A stretch of 64,000 nt of DNA from Lysobacter avium (GTDB lineage: Bacteria; Pseudomonadota; Gammaproteobacteria; Xanthomonadales; Xanthomonadaceae), in contig NZ_CP063657.1 in the NCBI RefSeq assembly GCF_015209745.1, positions 2,108,001 to 2,172,000 on the forward strand. The letters are read 5' to 3'. How positions within the stretch are numbered: the first letter of the stretch is position 1; each line of letters begins with the position of its first letter. Position numbers and translations under genes: made by a program. Positions 10,112 through 19,117 of the stretch are shown in pieces. A model generated the notes under the pieces. That model was not told where the DNA came from. It made no database searches and saw nothing but the letters and a program-made list of their open reading frames with translations.

Positions 10112-10663
10112 TTACGCCTTCTTCGCCGCGCTTTTCCCGGCAGGTTTGGATCTGGTTTTCGGCTTCGGCTTCGGCTTGGCCGTCGAGTCGGGTTTGGGTT
10201 TGGGTTTGGGTTTGGGTTTGGGTTTCGTTTTCGACCCCGGCTTGGCTTTCGACTCAGGTTTCGCCTTCGGCGTGGACTTCGCTGCGGTCTTGAGCTTCGG
10301 GTCCGGGTCCGGCGACGACCCGCTTGCAGCCGGGGCCGACACCGGCACCACGCCGGCCGCCTGCGCTGCCGGGACCAGGGACGAGACCGCGATGCGCGGG
10401 CCGAACCCGAATGACTCCTCGATACGCGCCGACACGATCAGCCGCACCATGCTGCCGGGGATCATGACCTCCAGCGCCACGGTGTCGCCGGCGGTGGTCT
10501 GGCCGTCCAGATCCATCTTGAACATCGCACCGCCCGTATCGATCGCGCGGCACACCACATGCGTGCCTGCGGCTCCTTCACGCAGGAAGGGCTTGATCAC
10601 CTCGCCCAATGCCTCCAGCGCCTGCGGGAAAAAGAACACCGCGTAGCCGTTCATGTCTTCCAT
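10112..10663 (-). CDS. Hypothetical protein with a Lys-Pro repeat tail
   Basis: A 183-residue protein. The first 105 or so residues form a folded domain conserved in xanthomonads as I recall it (MNGYAVFFFPQALEALGEVI, then ALEVMIPGSMVRLIVSARIE). The last 75 are low-complexity, basic and unstructured (KPKPKPKP, KSAAKKA). There is no signal peptide. The tail resembles nucleic-acid or polyphosphate-binding tails such as those of H1-like proteins, but the function is unknown. GGAGG sits 4 nt before the chosen ATG; an ATG at 10654 is the alternative. Confidence 0.65.
   Translation of the reverse strand: MEDMNGYAVFFFPQALEALGEVIKPFLREGAAGTHVVCRAIDTGGAMFKMDLDGQTTAGDTVALEVMIPGSMVRLIVSARIEESFGFGPRIAVSSLVPAAQAAGVVPVSAPAASGSSPDPDPKLKTAAKSTPKAKPESKAKPGSKTKPKPKPKPKPKPDSTAKPKPKPKTRSKPAGKSAAKKA
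10191..10226. repeat. Hexanucleotide repeat (GGTTTG)5 plus GGTTTC
   Basis: Five perfect GGTTTG units and one GGTTTC. Inside the minus-strand gene they encode consecutive Lys-Pro pairs. Unit changes keep the reading frame, so length variation would only alter the tail. Confidence 0.9.
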
Positions 10664-10706
10664 CCATCCTCCAGTTCTGGTGTTGTTCTTGGTATCGCGC
10701 TGACTG

Positions 10707-11936
10707 TCAGCGCAAAGTGACCCCGAGCTGCGCGGCCGAGTTGCGTGCCTTCGCGCGGGCCTGCTCGACGTCGTCACCCAGGGCGAGCGTGACCGCCACC
10801 CGCCGCTGACCATCCACCCGCGGCTTGCCGAACAGGCGCAGCTGGGTATCGGGCTCGGCGAGGGCGGCGTCGACCCCGCTGAATTCGGGCACGCCGTGGC
10901 CTTCGGCCAGCACCGCGCAGGATGCCGATGCGGGACGGGTGCGGATAACCGGAATCGGCAGACCGAGGATCGCGCGCGCATGCAGCCTAAATTCGCTCAG
11001 GTCCTGTCCGGCCAGCGTCACCAGGCCGGTGTCGTGCGGCCGCGGCGAGACCTCGCTGAACCACACCTCGTCGCCCTTGACAAAGAATTCCATGCCGAAC
11101 ACGCCCCAGCCGCCCAGGTCGTCGCTGACCCTGCCTGCGATCGCCTCCGCGCGCTCCAGGGCCAGCGCCGACATCGGCTGCGGCTGCCAGCTCTCGCGGT
11201 AATCGCCGTCCACCTGGGTATGGCCGATGGGCGCGCAGAAGGTGGTCCCACCCGCGTGGCGGACGGTGAGCAGGGTGATCTCATAGTCGAAGTCCACGAA
11301 GCCCTCGACGATCACCCGCCCCGCCCCCGTCCGCCCGCCGGTCTGCGCGATCTCCCAGGCCGGCTCGATGTCGCCCGCGGCGCGCACCAGCGACTGGCCC
11401 TTGCCCGATGAGGACATCACCGGCTTGACCACGCAGGGAATACCGATCGCGTCCACGGCGGCGCGGTAGTCCTCGAAGGTGTCGACGAAACGGTAGGGGG
11501 ACGTGGGGACGCCCAGGGTCTCGGCGGCGAGCCGGCGGATGCCTTCGCGATCCATGGTCAGCTGCGCCGCGCGTGCGGTGGGAATCACCCGCGTCGCGCG
11601 GTCATCGGCGGCGAATTCGCGCTCCAGCTCGACCAGCGTCGACGTGGCGATCGCCTCCAGTTCCGGGACGATCAGGTCCGGGCGCTCGGCGGCCACCACG
11701 GCCCGGACCGCGGCGCCGTCCAGCATGTCGATGACGTGACTGCGATGGGCCACCTGCATGGCGGGCGCATCGGCATAGCGGTCGACAGCGATCACCTCCA
11801 CACCAAAGCGCTGCAACTCGATCGCGACTTCCTTGCCGAGCTCGCCCGACCCCAGCAATAGCACTCGGAACGCACCCGGCGACAGCGGCGTGCCCAGGGT
11901 GATGGTGCCGGCAGGCGGCGCGGGGTTCTCGGTCAT
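10707..11936 (-). CDS. purT: Formate-dependent phosphoribosylglycinamide formyltransferase
   Basis: A 409-residue ATP-grasp enzyme of purine synthesis that makes formyl-GAR from GAR, formate and ATP, independent of folate. Seen are the N-terminal Rossmann part [35 protein letters not shown], the ATP-grasp loop [14 protein letters not shown], and the metal-binding end [24 protein letters not shown]. Length matches E. coli PurT. A TAGACT hexamer at 11973-11978 on this strand is a likely -10 box about 37 nt before the start. Confidence 0.95.
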   Translation of the reverse strand: MTENPAPPAGTITLGTPLSPGAFRVLLLGSGELGKEVAIELQRFGVEVIAVDRYADAPAMQVAHRSHVIDMLDGAAVRAVVAAERPDLIVPELEAIATSTLVELEREFAADDRATRVIPTARAAQLTMDREGIRRLAAETLGVPTSPYRFVDTFEDYRAAVDAIGIPCVVKPVMSSSGKGQSLVRAAGDIEPAWEIAQTGGRTGAGRVIVEGFVDFDYEITLLTVRHAGGTTFCAPIGHTQVDGDYRESWQPQPMSALALERAEAIAGRVSDDLGGWGVFGMEFFVKGDEVWFSEVSPRPHDTGLVTLAGQDLSEFRLHARAILGLPIPVIRTRPASASCAVLAEGHGVPEFSGVDAALAEPDTQLRLFGKPRVDGQRRVAVTLALGDDVEQARAKARNSAAQLGVTLR

Positions 11937-12043
11937 GGCGGTGATGGATCCAGTCAGGCAGCAAGGCGGGACAGTCTAACTTCGGCGCCGATAGTGGGCG
12001 CTTGATGCTTACTCCGATGCGGAGCCCGTGCCATCCTTCCCCG

Positions 12044-12973
12044 ATGCCACCCAATCCGCCAGCCACCCTGCGTTCGCTGCTGCTCATCGCCCTGATGGCT
12101 TGCCTGGCGCCCGGCTGCGATGCACGCACGGATGCGGACAGCGATGCGCCGGAGGCCCGCCTGTCGGGGGTCCTGCTGGACATGCAGATGGACGAGATCA
12201 GCGGCCTGGCCGCCTCCCACATCCATCCGGATGTGCTCTGGATGCACGATGACGGCGGCAATCCGGCGCGCCTGTTTGCGGTCAGCACCCGCGGCCGGCG
12301 GCTGGCCACCTTCGGCATCGAGGACGTGGTGAAGACCGACTGGGAGGACATGGACGCCTTCGAATTCAAGGGCAAGCGCTACCTGCTGATCGCCGATACC
12401 GGTGACAACGGCGGCCTGCGACGCACCCTGCAACTGCACGTGGTCGAGGAACCGACGAGCCTGACCAATGCCCGGCTGAAGCCGGCCTGGTCGATCGCCT
12501 TCCGCTGGCCCGACGGCGCCCGTGACTGCGAGGCGGTGGCCGTGGACGCCGAGCGCGGAGAGATCCTGCTGATCTCCAAGAAGCGCGAGCCGCCGGAGCT
12601 TTTCGTCCTGCCGCTGCAACCACCCGACCGCGAGCTGTTGACCGCCGCCCGGGTAGGCCATCTTGCCGGCATCCCGGAGCCAGACCCGGAAACCCTGCGC
12701 CGGAATCCCAAGCGCGCGCGACTGGACGGCCAGGTCACCGCCGCCTCGGTATCGCCGGACCGGCGCACGCTGGCGGTCATGACCTACCGCTACCTGCTTC
12801 TCTATCCGCGCGGCGCGCAGCAGGATTGGGCAGCCGCGGTCGCCGGCACGCCTGGCACCAGCGTGTTGCCGTGGCTGCCGCAGGCCGAGGCCCTGGGCTG
12901 GTCGGCCGACGGCGAGAGTCTTTATGCAACGGGCGAATTCATCCCGGCCCCGCTGTACCGCATCACGCCGTGA
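12044..12973 (+). CDS. Putative exported propeller-like protein of unknown function
   Basis: A 309-residue protein with an N-terminal signal (LRSLLLIALMACLAPGC), perhaps a lipoprotein although the lipobox is imperfect. Recurrent motifs such as MDEISGLAASHIHPDVLWMH, RYLLIADTGDNGG and DCEAVAVDAERGEILLISKK suggest a beta-propeller of the esterase-like/phytase-like type. I do not recognise a specific enzyme. No clear ribosome site marks the start; in-frame ATGs at 12005 and 12017 are alternatives. It is divergent from purT. Confidence 0.6.
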   Translation: MPPNPPATLRSLLLIALMACLAPGCDARTDADSDAPEARLSGVLLDMQMDEISGLAASHIHPDVLWMHDDGGNPARLFAVSTRGRRLATFGIEDVVKTDWEDMDAFEFKGKRYLLIADTGDNGGLRRTLQLHVVEEPTSLTNARLKPAWSIAFRWPDGARDCEAVAVDAERGEILLISKKREPPELFVLPLQPPDRELLTAARVGHLAGIPEPDPETLRRNPKRARLDGQVTAASVSPDRRTLAVMTYRYLLLYPRGAQQDWAAAVAGTPGTSVLPWLPQAEALGWSADGESLYATGEFIPAPLYRITP

Positions 12974-13084
12974 ACGTCCCTGCCCGCCCTTGGCGCGGGT
13001 GCTGATCGCCGGGGGGAGCCTCGTCATCAACGAGTCGAGCCGTCAATCCGCGGCACAGAGCGCGCACGGAATTTCTTGCCTTTC

Positions 13085-13103
13085 TGATATCAATTTGATA
13101 TCA
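13085..13103. promoter_or_regulatory. Two tandem TGATATCA palindromes, candidate operator
   Basis: Two perfect 8-bp palindromes TGATATCA (13085-13092 and 13096-13103) have centres exactly 11 bp apart, about one helical turn. They sit 30 nt before the SPFH gene in an AT-rich patch of a GC-rich region. This is the layout expected for cooperative binding of two dimers. The Arc-type protein encoded two genes on is a plausible ligand, but that is inference. Confidence 0.55.
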
Positions 13104-13132
13104 CTCTTTCAGACCCAATTCCGAGAACCACC

Positions 13133-13996
13133 ATGAAAGAGAACCCGACCCGTTCCCTCCCCGGCATTCCGGTGACACTCGCATTGTTGGCGCTGATGCT
13201 CGCAATGGCCTGGCTGGCAGTTGCCAGCATCAAACCTCTGCAGCCGGCGCCGCTGATCAGCTCGATCGTCGTGTTCGTGGCGGCGTTCATCGCGCTGTGT
13301 GGGCTCTACATGGTCGAGCCGAACCAGGCGGCCGTACTGAGCCTGTTCGGCCGCTACGTGGGCACGGTCAAGGAAAGCGGCCTGCGCTGGAACAATCCCT
13401 TCTACTCCAAGCGCAAGGTGTCCCTGCGCGTGCGCAACTTCGAAAGCGGCAAGCTCAAGGTCAACGAACTGGAGGGCAGCCCGATCGAGATCGCCGCGGT
13501 GATCGTGTGGGAGGTGGTCGATTCGGCCGAGGCGGTCTTCAACGTCGACGACTACGAGAGCTTCGTCCATATCCAGTCCGAGGCCGCGCTGCGTGCGATG
13601 GCCACCAGCTATCCCTACGACAGCGACGACAACGGCCTGATCTCGCTGCGCAGCCATCCGGTGGAGATCTCCCACCACCTGCAGGAGCAGCTCACCGAGC
13701 GTCTCAGCGCCGCCGGCGTGAATGTCATCGAGGCGCGCATCAGCCACCTCGCCTATGCGCCGGAGATCGCCCAGGCAATGCTGCAGCGCCAGCAGGCCAG
13801 CGCGGTGATCGCCGCTCGCACCCGCATCGTCGCCGGCGCCGTCGGCATGGTCGAGATGGCCCTGACCGACCTGCAGAAGAATGGCGTGGTCGAGCTGGAC
13901 GAGGAGCGCAAGGCATCCATGGTCAGCAATCTGCTGGTGGTGCTGTGCAGCGAGCGCGGTACGCAGCCGGTGGTCAATGCCGGTTCGCTGTACTAG
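13133..13996 (+). CDS. SPFH/band-7 domain membrane protein
   Basis: A 287-residue inner-membrane protein of the stomatin/prohibitin/flotillin superfamily. Two hydrophobic segments (about residues 11-31 and 42-60) precede the SPFH domain: [40 protein letters not shown], then a helical part with [20 protein letters not shown]. Such proteins build membrane microdomains and often control proteases. It heads a tight operon with an Arc-like regulator, a DUF4177 protein and a secreted hydrolase. Confidence 0.85.
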   Translation: MKENPTRSLPGIPVTLALLALMLAMAWLAVASIKPLQPAPLISSIVVFVAAFIALCGLYMVEPNQAAVLSLFGRYVGTVKESGLRWNNPFYSKRKVSLRVRNFESGKLKVNELEGSPIEIAAVIVWEVVDSAEAVFNVDDYESFVHIQSEAALRAMATSYPYDSDDNGLISLRSHPVEISHHLQEQLTERLSAAGVNVIEARISHLAYAPEIAQAMLQRQQASAVIAARTRIVAGAVGMVEMALTDLQKNGVVELDEERKASMVSNLLVVLCSERGTQPVVNAGSLY

Positions 13997-14002
13997 GTCC
14001 CG

Positions 14003-14179
14003 ATGACACAGAAAAAAGGCTATGCACTGCGGATCAACGCCGAGATCCTCGCGGCCACGCAGCGCTGGGCGGACGATGAGCTGCGCAGCGTGAACGCCCA
14101 GATCGAGTACGTCCTGCGCGAAGCGTTGCGCCAGGCCGGGCGGCTGCCGGACAAGAAGAAACCTGCGAAAAAGGAGTGA
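14003..14179 (+). CDS. Arc/MetJ-type ribbon-helix-helix protein
   Basis: A 58-residue protein, [20 protein letters not shown] followed by a helix [20 protein letters not shown]. The short basic beta-strand ([11 protein letters not shown]) and the [12 protein letters not shown] helix are the pattern of Arc-family DNA-binding proteins. The C-terminal tail is lysine-rich. It starts 6 nt after the SPFH stop. It may autoregulate the operon through the palindromes upstream of the SPFH gene. Confidence 0.8.
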   Translation: MTQKKGYALRINAEILAATQRWADDELRSVNAQIEYVLREALRQAGRLPDKKKPAKKE

Positions 14180-14184
14180 GTGCG

Positions 14185-14364
14185 ATGAGCGATCGCTGGA
14201 GTTATAAGGTGTTGGAGCTGAAGCCGAAGCTGCTGGGCGGCTCGGTGACGGTGCGGCTGGAAGACGAACTCAACCGCCTTGGCAAGCTGGGGTGGGAACT
14301 GGTGTCGGTGACCCATATGCATTTTTTGGAGCCGATCCGTTGTGTCCTCAAGAAGGAGAACTGA
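14185..14364 (+). CDS. DUF4177-family small protein
   Basis: A 59-residue protein, WSYKVLELKPKLLGG ending with LNRLGKLGWELVSVTHMH, which matches the DUF4177 pattern (YKVVELKP...LNELGKEGWELV). It has no signal peptide, and the function of the family is unknown. It begins 5 nt after the Arc-like gene, with an AAGGAG site before it; the next gene follows directly. Confidence 0.75.
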   Translation: MSDRWSYKVLELKPKLLGGSVTVRLEDELNRLGKLGWELVSVTHMHFLEPIRCVLKKEN

Positions 14365-14365
14365 T

Positions 14366-15754
14366 ATGCACCTGCGATCCCTGTGCGCTGTCCTCGCCGT
14401 CCTGGTTTTCGCCGCGGTTCCCGCTGCCGCGGCGAGTGACCCGCCTTCCGCCAACGCGACGCCGGCGGCAGCCGCGCCGGCCGCCGGCGGGCCCGTGGCC
14501 ATCGCGACCGGGCTGCTCGACCAGCTCGATGCGGGTGATTTCGCCGGAGCCGAAGCCCGTTTTGACGCCCAGATGGCCGCAGCCGTGCCAGCCGCCAAGC
14601 TGAAAGAGCTGTGGGCTTCCCTGCCCGGCCAGGTGGGAGCGTCCAAGGGCCGCGGCGAGGCGAAGGTCAGCGACGCGGACGGCTTCAAGATGGTCGCCAT
14701 TCCGCTGCACTACGAGAAAGCGGAGCTGTTGGCGCGGGTCGCGATCAACGGCAAGGGCGAGATCACCGGGTTCCTCGTCCAACCGGCGCCAGCTCCACAA
14801 GCCGCGGCCCCGGCGGCGGATGCGGCCTTTATCGAGCAGCCGTTCCAGGTCGGCACCGGCGGACGCAGCCTTCCGGGGACGCTGGCGCTGCCAAAAGGCA
14901 CTCCCGCAGGGAACGGTTGGCCCGCGGTCGTGCTGGTCCATGGCTCCGGGCCGCATGACCGTGACGAGACCATCGGGCCCAATCGTCCCTTCCTCGACAT
15001 TGCCCGCGCGCTGGCCGCGCAGGGAATCGCGGTGCTGCGCTACGACAAACGCACGATGGCGCGGCCGCAGGATTTCGCCGCCGGCGATTACACCGTCGAT
15101 GATGAAACCACCAACGACGCGGTCCTGGCCGTCGCAGCGCTGCGCGGCACGCCGGGCATCGACGCTTCGCGCATCTACGTTCTCGGTCACAGCCAGGGCG
15201 CGATGCTGGCGCCACGCATCGCCCGCGAGGTCGCGCAGTCCGGCGCGCCCGTCGCCGGTCTGGTGATGTTGGCCGCTCCCGCCCGCCCGCTGCTGGACAT
15301 CCTGCCCGAGCAGAACCGCTACCTGCTCCAGGCCGACGGTGACATCCTCCCCGCCGAGCAGGAATTCCTGGATGACCTCGACGCCAAGATCGCGCGCGTT
15401 CGCTCCGGCGAGGCGATGCCGGACAAGGACACACCGCTCGGTCTGCCCGCCGCATACTGGCGGGATTTCGACAGGATCGATCCGGTCGCCGATGCACTCG
15501 CCGTCGACGTGCCGATGCTGCTGCTGCAAGGTGGCCGCGACTTCCAGGTCATCGATACCGATTGGCAGATGTGGAAACGCGCCCTGGCCGGCGACTCCAA
15601 CGCGACGCTCAAGCACTACCCCGCGCTCAACCATCTGGGCATCACCGGAAGCGGGCCCGGCAGCATGGCCGAGTACCAGCAATCCGGTCACGTGGACGCG
15701 GCCTTGATCGCCGATATCGCGTCATGGATCAATCAGCAGCGCGCGCCCAAGTGA
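14366..15754 (+). CDS. Secreted alpha/beta hydrolase with N-terminal DUF3887-like domain
   Basis: A 462-residue exported protein. It has a signal peptide (AVLAVLVFAAVPAAAA), then a 100-residue DUF3887-like region (LLDQLDAGDFAGAEARFDAQM). An alpha/beta hydrolase domain follows with oxyanion motif VLVHGSGPHDRDE, nucleophile GHSQGA, Asp in LLLQGGRDFQV and His in LNHLGI. A triad is therefore present; an esterase or peptidase role in the periplasm is likely. AAGGAG precedes the ATG. It is the last gene of the SPFH operon. Confidence 0.83.
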   Translation: MHLRSLCAVLAVLVFAAVPAAAASDPPSANATPAAAAPAAGGPVAIATGLLDQLDAGDFAGAEARFDAQMAAAVPAAKLKELWASLPGQVGASKGRGEAKVSDADGFKMVAIPLHYEKAELLARVAINGKGEITGFLVQPAPAPQAAAPAADAAFIEQPFQVGTGGRSLPGTLALPKGTPAGNGWPAVVLVHGSGPHDRDETIGPNRPFLDIARALAAQGIAVLRYDKRTMARPQDFAAGDYTVDDETTNDAVLAVAALRGTPGIDASRIYVLGHSQGAMLAPRIAREVAQSGAPVAGLVMLAAPARPLLDILPEQNRYLLQADGDILPAEQEFLDDLDAKIARVRSGEAMPDKDTPLGLPAAYWRDFDRIDPVADALAVDVPMLLLQGGRDFQVIDTDWQMWKRALAGDSNATLKHYPALNHLGITGSGPGSMAEYQQSGHVDAALIADIASWINQQRAPK

Positions 15755-15814
15755 TTCCGCACCCCGCACACGAGCGCATTGGCTCTGTCGCAACCGCGGC
15801 GCTAACCTGAGCGG

Positions 15815-16660
15815 ATGCGCGGACAACTCCCGGTTCTCATCAGAACCTCCCTGATCAACACTCCCGACATCGAGTTGTGGCCGCACGGATTGTTGCAGGC
15901 CCGCAGCAATCACGATGCCCGGCTGCTGGCACGGGCGCATCGCGTATTCCGACGCAAGCGCGATGGGCGTTATCTCGCCGCCGCTACTGCCGCCGGACTG
16001 ACGCCACTGCTGCACGGCTGGCAGCGCGAGCCCGGCATCGACGCGGCCATCGCGGCTCTTGCCGCGCACCGCGCTCCGCCAGCCGCGATCGGATCGCCCG
16101 CCCTTGGGCTGCCGCTGGACCGGCTGCAGCGGCTGTTGGACACACTCGGCATCGACGATGGGTACGGGCGGGAAACCCGGCTGCCACTGGTTGCCGAGCC
16201 GACCGAATTGGCCTTTGCCGGTTTCGACCGCTACCACCGCGCCCTGTGGCTGCAACACGGTGCAGCGCGGGCGTGGTCACGCATGCAGGCGGCTGCGCTG
16301 AATGATGACGTGGTGCTGGAGGCGATCTCCGGCTATCGCAGCCACGATTACCAGTTCGGCATTTTCCAGCGGAAGCTGGCGCGCGGGCAGACCGTCGCCG
16401 GAATCCTTGCCGTCAACGCCGCCCCCGGATACAGCGAGCACCATTCGGGCTGCGCGCTGGACATCGGCGCGCCGGGCGAACCTCCGGCCGAGGAATGCTT
16501 CGAGCACACCGGGGCATTTGCCTGGTTGACCGCCCACGCCGGCGATCACGGCTTCCGCATGAGCTATCCGCGCGACAATCCCCACGGCATCGTCTACGAG
16601 CCCTGGCACTGGTACTGGATCGGCGGGGCCGAGCGGTCCCGCTGCGACACTGCAGCGTAG
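15815..16660 (+). CDS. M15-family D-Ala-D-Ala carboxypeptidase (VanY-like)
   Basis: A 281-residue predicted metallopeptidase acting on peptidoglycan stem peptides. The C-terminal VanY domain shows ISGYRSHDYQ, the zinc motif SEHHSGCALDIG (His and Asp ligands) and EPWHWYWIG (catalytic region and third His). The N-terminal 120 residues are unassigned and carry no obvious signal peptide, so location is uncertain. A weak -10-like TAACCT lies 6 nt before the ATG and no ribosome site is seen. It is convergent with the DUF423 gene; the stops abut. Confidence 0.85.
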   Translation: MRGQLPVLIRTSLINTPDIELWPHGLLQARSNHDARLLARAHRVFRRKRDGRYLAAATAAGLTPLLHGWQREPGIDAAIAALAAHRAPPAAIGSPALGLPLDRLQRLLDTLGIDDGYGRETRLPLVAEPTELAFAGFDRYHRALWLQHGAARAWSRMQAAALNDDVVLEAISGYRSHDYQFGIFQRKLARGQTVAGILAVNAAPGYSEHHSGCALDIGAPGEPPAEECFEHTGAFAWLTAHAGDHGFRMSYPRDNPHGIVYEPWHWYWIGGAERSRCDTAA

Positions 16661-17050
16661 TCAGCGCCTGAGCGAGGCGGCCGCCCACAGCAGCCAGCCA
16701 AGCATCATCAAGCCACCGCCAAACGGCGCCAGCATCGTTGGTGCGGCGAAGAAGTGCGCGCCAACCAGGCTGCCGGAAAACAGCAACGTGCCAGTCGCCA
16801 GGCAAGCCAGCCCGGCCAATCCGGGCGCGCGAACGGCGCGCGGTGCAAGCGCCGTGAGCGCTATCCCGTGGCCGAAGGCAAACCATGCCGCCGATTGCAG
16901 GCGTTGCTGGGCGGCGGGGTCGCCGGCGTGGACGGCGTAGGCGGCCAGCGCGATCGACAGGCCTGCCATCAAGGCGCCCACGCAAGCCAGCACTCTACTT
17001 GCGAGCGCGCGATCGGCTGCGGTAACAGCGCCGGCAGTTCGGGGATTCAT
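16661..17050 (-). CDS. DUF423 (YgdD-like) inner-membrane protein
   Basis: A 129-residue protein with four predicted membrane helices: LACVGALMAGLSIALAAYAV, a central AWFAFGHGIALTALA, LAGLACLATGTLLFSGSL, and LAPFGGGLMMLGWLLWA. The FGHG and GTLLFSGSLV motifs with a closing GG.LM.LGW are typical of DUF423. Function is unknown. The ATG at 17050 has GGAG 8 nt upstream and is preferred to an ATG six codons earlier. Confidence 0.85.
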   Translation of the reverse strand: MNPRTAGAVTAADRALASRVLACVGALMAGLSIALAAYAVHAGDPAAQQRLQSAAWFAFGHGIALTALAPRAVRAPGLAGLACLATGTLLFSGSLVGAHFFAAPTMLAPFGGGLMMLGWLLWAAASLRR

Positions 17051-17103
17051 GGCACTGCTCCGGCGCAAAAGGAGCCCGACGATAGCAGTCGGACCCGGAC
17101 CAC

Positions 17104-17136
17104 AAAAAAACGCGCCGCGGACAGCCGCGGCGCGTT
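17104..17136 (-). terminator. Rho-independent terminator of the SRPBCC gene
   Basis: A perfect 12-bp stem (17109-17120 with 17125-17136) and ACAG loop, followed on the minus strand by a run of seven T (17104-17110). It lies 27 nt after the stop of the gene at 17163. Confidence 0.9.
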
Positions 17137-17162
17137 CCTGGATCAGGCGTTGGCGGACTGGA

Positions 17163-18332
17163 TCAGCGCAGCATCCAGTAAACCCGGAACTCGCCCTCGT
17201 CGATGAAGCCCTTCTCGATGCCCGCGTCCCATGACTCGTACGGACGTCCGGCGGTCTCCAGGCCCTGGGTCAGGACCCAGGCGCGCAGGGCGTCACGCAC
17301 CTTCGGCATGTTGGCCATGTGGCCACTGAACGGGACCATCGCCACCCGGGCGGGCTCCTCGTACACGTGCTCGACCGGACCTTCCAGCTTGATGGAGAGC
17401 TTGCCTGCGGGTGCAGGCGCTTCGTCGGCGTCGGCGACCTTGTCGGCTTCGGTCTCGTCGCTCCTGGTCGCCGCAACGTCCTTGTCGTCGTCCTTGGCGT
17501 CCGCGGCACCGGACTTCTTGCGCACCGGCTGGGCCAGGTCGAAGGAGTAGGTGTCGGAACCGAACTCGTTGGTGATCACGCGCACCGGACCGTCGGCCTC
17601 GAGGTTGTTGGCCTTCATGACCTTGTCGATCCACTGCATGTTGTTCTTCATGGTGCGCTCGACGACGTCGTTGTTGCGCTCCACGGTCGTGCTCACCAGC
17701 AGCAGGTTCGCCGCCGGGCGCTCGACGATGCTGGGTGCGCGGGACGGATCGTCCTTGCTCAGCTCGGTGTAGTCGAAGTTGGGCACCGCGGCGAGCATGT
17801 TGCTCAGGCGGCTCAGGCTCATCTTCATCCTGTCACCCATGCCGCTGGCGACGTACATGCCCGCGTAGCGACCGAACAGGTTCATGCCGTAGTCGACGTC
17901 ATAGGTCTGGGTGATGCGCACGTTGCGCTTCACCGCGCCCCGGCCGGTCGGCTCCAGCTTGAAGGTGGTGATCTTGTTGGTGCCCGGCTCGTTGTTGGTG
18001 ATCTCGTAGGTCACGCTCTTGCCGGGAACGCTGTCGACCAGTTTCCAGCTGCCGCTGCCCACGGAACGCTCATCGGAGCTGTAGTCCAGCTGCGCGCCAG
18101 GGCCGGACTTGGGACCGGAAATCTTGATGTCCATCGCCGGATCGTGCAGCGGCAGCACGTTCCATTGCTGGAAGCGGGCGAAGCTGTTGATCGTGTCGTA
18201 GACGATCGTCATCTTGCGATTGGTTTCCACCGACTGCTCGATGTGCCGGTGCGAAGGCAGCAGGAATCCACCGATAACGAACAGGGCGGCAACGATCGCC
18301 AGCGAAATCAACACTTCAATCAGACGGGTCAT
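17163..18332 (-). CDS. SRPBCC/polyketide-cyclase-like membrane-anchored protein
   Basis: A 389-residue protein with an N-terminal anchor (VLISLAIVAALFVIGGFLL). An SRPBCC-type ligand-binding domain follows (residues about 35-180: HIEQSVETNRKMTIVYDTIN, FQQWNVLPLHDP, RITQTYDVDYGMNLFGRYAG). The C-terminal half resembles a GyrI/SOUL-like effector-binding fold, interrupted by an acidic Asp/Lys-rich insertion near residues 275-310. It probably binds a hydrophobic ligand at the membrane; no catalytic role can be assigned. Confidence 0.72.
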   Translation of the reverse strand: MTRLIEVLISLAIVAALFVIGGFLLPSHRHIEQSVETNRKMTIVYDTINSFARFQQWNVLPLHDPAMDIKISGPKSGPGAQLDYSSDERSVGSGSWKLVDSVPGKSVTYEITNNEPGTNKITTFKLEPTGRGAVKRNVRITQTYDVDYGMNLFGRYAGMYVASGMGDRMKMSLSRLSNMLAAVPNFDYTELSKDDPSRAPSIVERPAANLLLVSTTVERNNDVVERTMKNNMQWIDKVMKANNLEADGPVRVITNEFGSDTYSFDLAQPVRKKSGAADAKDDDKDVAATRSDETEADKVADADEAPAPAGKLSIKLEGPVEHVYEEPARVAMVPFSGHMANMPKVRDALRAWVLTQGLETAGRPYESWDAGIEKGFIDEGEFRVYWMLR

Positions 18333-18451
18333 ACAGGTTCTCTCCAGGGCCGGACCCGGAACGGGACGAGGGCGCAGACCGGCAATCCTAACAAGGAAAC
18401 CGCTCCGGCCGCAGCCCGCAGGGATGACTTAATCAGGTCATTAGGCCGCAG

Positions 18452-19117
18452 TCAGACCAACTGCAGCTCAAATGCCTTCAACACCGCACGCGTACGGTCG
18501 CGTACACCCAGCTTGGACAGGATGTTGGAGACGTGGTTCTTGATGGTGCCCTCGGCCACTCCCAGCGAGTTGGCAATCTCCTTGTTGGAGAAGCCGCCGG
18601 CCATCAGGCGCAGGATCTCGGTTTCGCGGTCGGTCAGTGGATCGGGCTTCTCCAGGCTGACAAATTCGTTGCGCATGTGCTCCAGTCCGGACAGCAGGCG
18701 CTGGCTCATCGCGGGCTGGACCAGGGACCCGCCGCCGGCAACCGTCTGGATGGCGCCGACCAGTTGCTCCAGCGAGACATCCTTGAGCATGTAGCCCTTC
18801 GCGCCGGCCTTGATCCCGGCCAGCACCATCTGGTCATCGTCAAAGGTGGTCAGGATGATGGTCGGAGGCAGTTCGCCGGTGCCGGCGAGCGCCTGCAGCG
18901 CCTCCAGGCCGGACATCACCGGCATCCGCATGTCCATCAGGACGACGTCGGGGCCGATCCTGGGGATCATCTCCACCGCCTGGCGGCCGTCGCTGGCCTC
19001 CGCCACCACCTCGATGCCCTCGGCCAGCGACAGCAGCGAGCGCACGCCCTGGCGGACCAGGGTCTGATCGTCCACAAGCAGGACCCGGATCGGCCTGTCT
19101 GCGCGGATGTTCTTCAT
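18452..19117 (-). CDS. NarL/LuxR-family response regulator
   Basis: A 221-residue DNA-binding regulator. The receiver domain has acidic D16/D17, phospho-acceptor D62 (VVLMDMRMPVMSG) and Lys in GYMLKD. The C-terminal LuxR-type helix-turn-helix shows LTDRETEILRLMAGGFSNKE and NSLGVAEGTIKNHVSNILSK. It starts inside the stop of the kinase gene upstream (4-bp overlap), so the pair is co-translated. Confidence 0.94.
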   Translation of the reverse strand: MKNIRADRPIRVLLVDDQTLVRQGVRSLLSLAEGIEVVAEASDGRQAVEMIPRIGPDVVLMDMRMPVMSGLEALQALAGTGELPPTIILTTFDDDQMVLAGIKAGAKGYMLKDVSLEQLVGAIQTVAGGGSLVQPAMSQRLLSGLEHMRNEFVSLEKPDPLTDRETEILRLMAGGFSNKEIANSLGVAEGTIKNHVSNILSKLGVRDRTRAVLKAFELQLV

